A DNA stretch of 64,000 nt from assembly GCA_902776305.1 (NCBI GenBank), contig CACYPS010000012.1, positions 1-64,000 on the forward strand, written 5' to 3'. A program made the position numbers and the translations under genes. The stretch comes from an uncultured Lachnospiraceae bacterium. Lineage in GTDB: Bacteria > Bacillota > Clostridia > Lachnospirales > Lachnospiraceae. This document shows, one piece after another, positions 62,979-64,000 of the stretch (within the stretch, counting starts at the first letter, position 1; every line of letters begins with the position of its first letter). The notes under the pieces are model-generated. The model did not search any database. It was not told the DNA's origin and saw only the letters and a program-made list of their open reading frames with translations.

Positions 62979-64000
62979 ATGAAAAAGAAATTGGCACTCG
63001 CACTCTCCATCATTATGGCGTGTGGAATGACACTTGCAGGCTGCAACAGCTCCTCCACTGCTACTACTACAGATGCAGGAACTGACACAACTGCATCAGC
63101 CGAGACAACAGAGAGCACCGCAGCAGCTTCCGGTGATGTTAAGACCGGAGGCATGGAAGGCGGCACAAGCCTTTCCTTCACAACAGGCGGCGACCAGGGT
63201 ACATACTACGGATTCGGCGGCGTTCTTGCAGGCAAGGTCAGCGAATCAACAAGCACAACCGTTACTGCAATCACATCCGGCGGTTCTCAGGCCAATATCG
63301 AGGCTCTCGATGCAGGCGATGCTGAACTCGGATTTGTACAGTCCGACGTTATGTCCTACGCTTACGAAGGAACACGTCTCTTTGAGGAGCTCGGCAAGAT
63401 GGATGGTTTCTCCACAGTCGCAGCACTTTACATGGAGCAGGTTCAGATCGTAACAGTTGATCCGTCCATCAAGTCTGTAGACGACCTTAAGGGCAAGAAC
63501 GTTTCCATCGGCGCTGCAGGTTCCGGAACATACTTCAATGCTCTCGATGTTCTCGAAGCATACGGACTCAGTGAATCCGATATCAACCCGACTTACCAGT
63601 CCTTCGGCGATTCCACAGAAGCCCTTCAGGATGGCAAGATCGACGCTGCATTCATCGTTGCAGGCGCTCCGACAACTGCTGTTACTTCCCTCGCAACATC
63701 AAAGGAAGTAAACATCCTCAGCCTTGATGACGAGCACATCGCAGCTCTTATCGAGAAGTCTCCGTTCTACACAGAGAACACAATCCCGAAAGAAGCTTAC
63801 GGCACAGCCGAAGACATCAAGACAGTTGCAGTAGGCGCTGTTGTTATTGCAAAGGATGATGTTTCTGAAGCAGACGTTTACAACTTCATGTACGGCGTAT
63901 TCGAAAATGTTGACACAATTACAGAAGCTCATGCCAAGGGCGCTGAGCTCGACCTTGAGTTCGCAGCTTCCGTAACATCTGTTCCGTATCATGCAGGCGC
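62979..64000 (+). CDS. TAXI-family TRAP transporter solute-binding lipoprotein, 3' end outside window
   Basis: At least 340 residues, open at the window end. Signal peptide with lipobox LAGC (Cys22), then a Thr/Ser/Ala-rich linker to about residue 60. The TAXI core begins LSFTTGGDQGTYYGFGGVLAG and continues with AELGFVQSDVM and DLKGKNVSIGAAGSGTYFNA. The T-rich linker and many GCA/ACA/TCC codons suggest strong expression. It binds a small carboxylate or amino acid such as glutamate for a TRAP permease probably encoded further downstream. Confidence 0.92.
   Translation, partial: MKKKLALALSIIMACGMTLAGCNSSSTATTTDAGTDTTASAETTESTAAASGDVKTGGMEGGTSLSFTTGGDQGTYYGFGGVLAGKVSESTSTTVTAITSGGSQANIEALDAGDAELGFVQSDVMSYAYEGTRLFEELGKMDGFSTVAALYMEQVQIVTVDPSIKSVDDLKGKNVSIGAAGSGTYFNALDVLEAYGLSESDINPTYQSFGDSTEALQDGKIDAAFIVAGAPTTAVTSLATSKEVNILSLDDEHIAALIEKSPFYTENTIPKEAYGTAEDIKTVAVGAVVIAKDDVSEADVYNFMYGVFENVDTITEAHAKGAELDLEFAASVTSVPYHAG

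Overview
The window looks like chromosomal DNA of an anaerobic, Gram-positive gut or rumen member of the Eubacteriales (Lachnospiraceae-like). Supporting features are AGGAGG-type ribosome binding sites with some GTG/TTG starts, a wall-anchored CnaB-type adhesin, a SpoVB/MurJ-family flippase, an indolepyruvate:ferredoxin oxidoreductase (IorAB), a NupNOPQ-type nucleoside ABC importer, TAXI binding proteins and many lipoproteins. The lineage is inferred from gene content, not from a marker gene. I saw no rRNA, tRNA, CRISPR array, transposase or integrase.

Layout. 1-2.5 kb: 3' part of a repeat-built surface adhesin. 2.8-9.2 kb: an esterase-like hydrolase, a stand-alone condensation-domain protein, a free acyl carrier protein, an AMP-dependent acyl ligase, a C_GCAxxG_C_C protein and an AraC regulator, which together look like a small uncharacterised acyl-transfer pathway. 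9.3-13.5 kb: hexuronate catabolism (KdgF-like cupin diverging from uxuA-uxuB) ending in a broken TRAP permease gene. 13.5-19.6 kb: NERD-like protein, then MoxR, DUF58 and transglutaminase genes. 19.7-32.7 kb: M32 carboxypeptidase, CDF transporter, macro-domain protein, a Sel1/J-domain/HIRAN trio, HAD hydrolase, B12-binding radical SAM protein, lipoprotein, MalY-type lyase, and a TAXI binding protein directly followed by a GltS symporter. 32.8-36.8 kb: SH3-like lipoprotein (minus), then an MBOAT/SGNH O-acylation pair. 37.1-42.0 kb (minus): nupQ-nupP-nupO-nupN. 42.3-54 kb: two-component system, hisH-hisF, ung, flippase, iorAB, SSS symporter. 54.3-64 kb: Gfo/Idh/MocA oxidoreductase, GT2, Cof-type HAD, PRTase-like protein, dxs, amidase, malic enzyme (minus) and a second, truncated TAXI lipoprotein.

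The most striking non-coding content is repetitive. (1) A family of about 200-bp long-hairpin elements bounded by ACTTCCCAC/GTGGGAAGT occurs at least eight times, complete or partial, always just after a gene; the terminal stem shows compensatory changes between copies. (2) A second family of about 100-bp palindromes with GGGCTGTCGCAT-like ends occurs four times; two copies carry an extra adjacent palindrome. (3) Several genes are followed by degenerate direct copies of their own 3' ends. In two cases (moxR to DUF58, transglutaminase to M32 peptidase) the last copy supplies the ribosome binding site of the next gene.

Metabolically the window combines uronate use, amino-acid or 2-oxo-acid chemistry (IorAB, MalY, GltS, malic enzyme), nucleoside uptake and envelope modification. 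All functions are read from motifs and context; no database search was possible.
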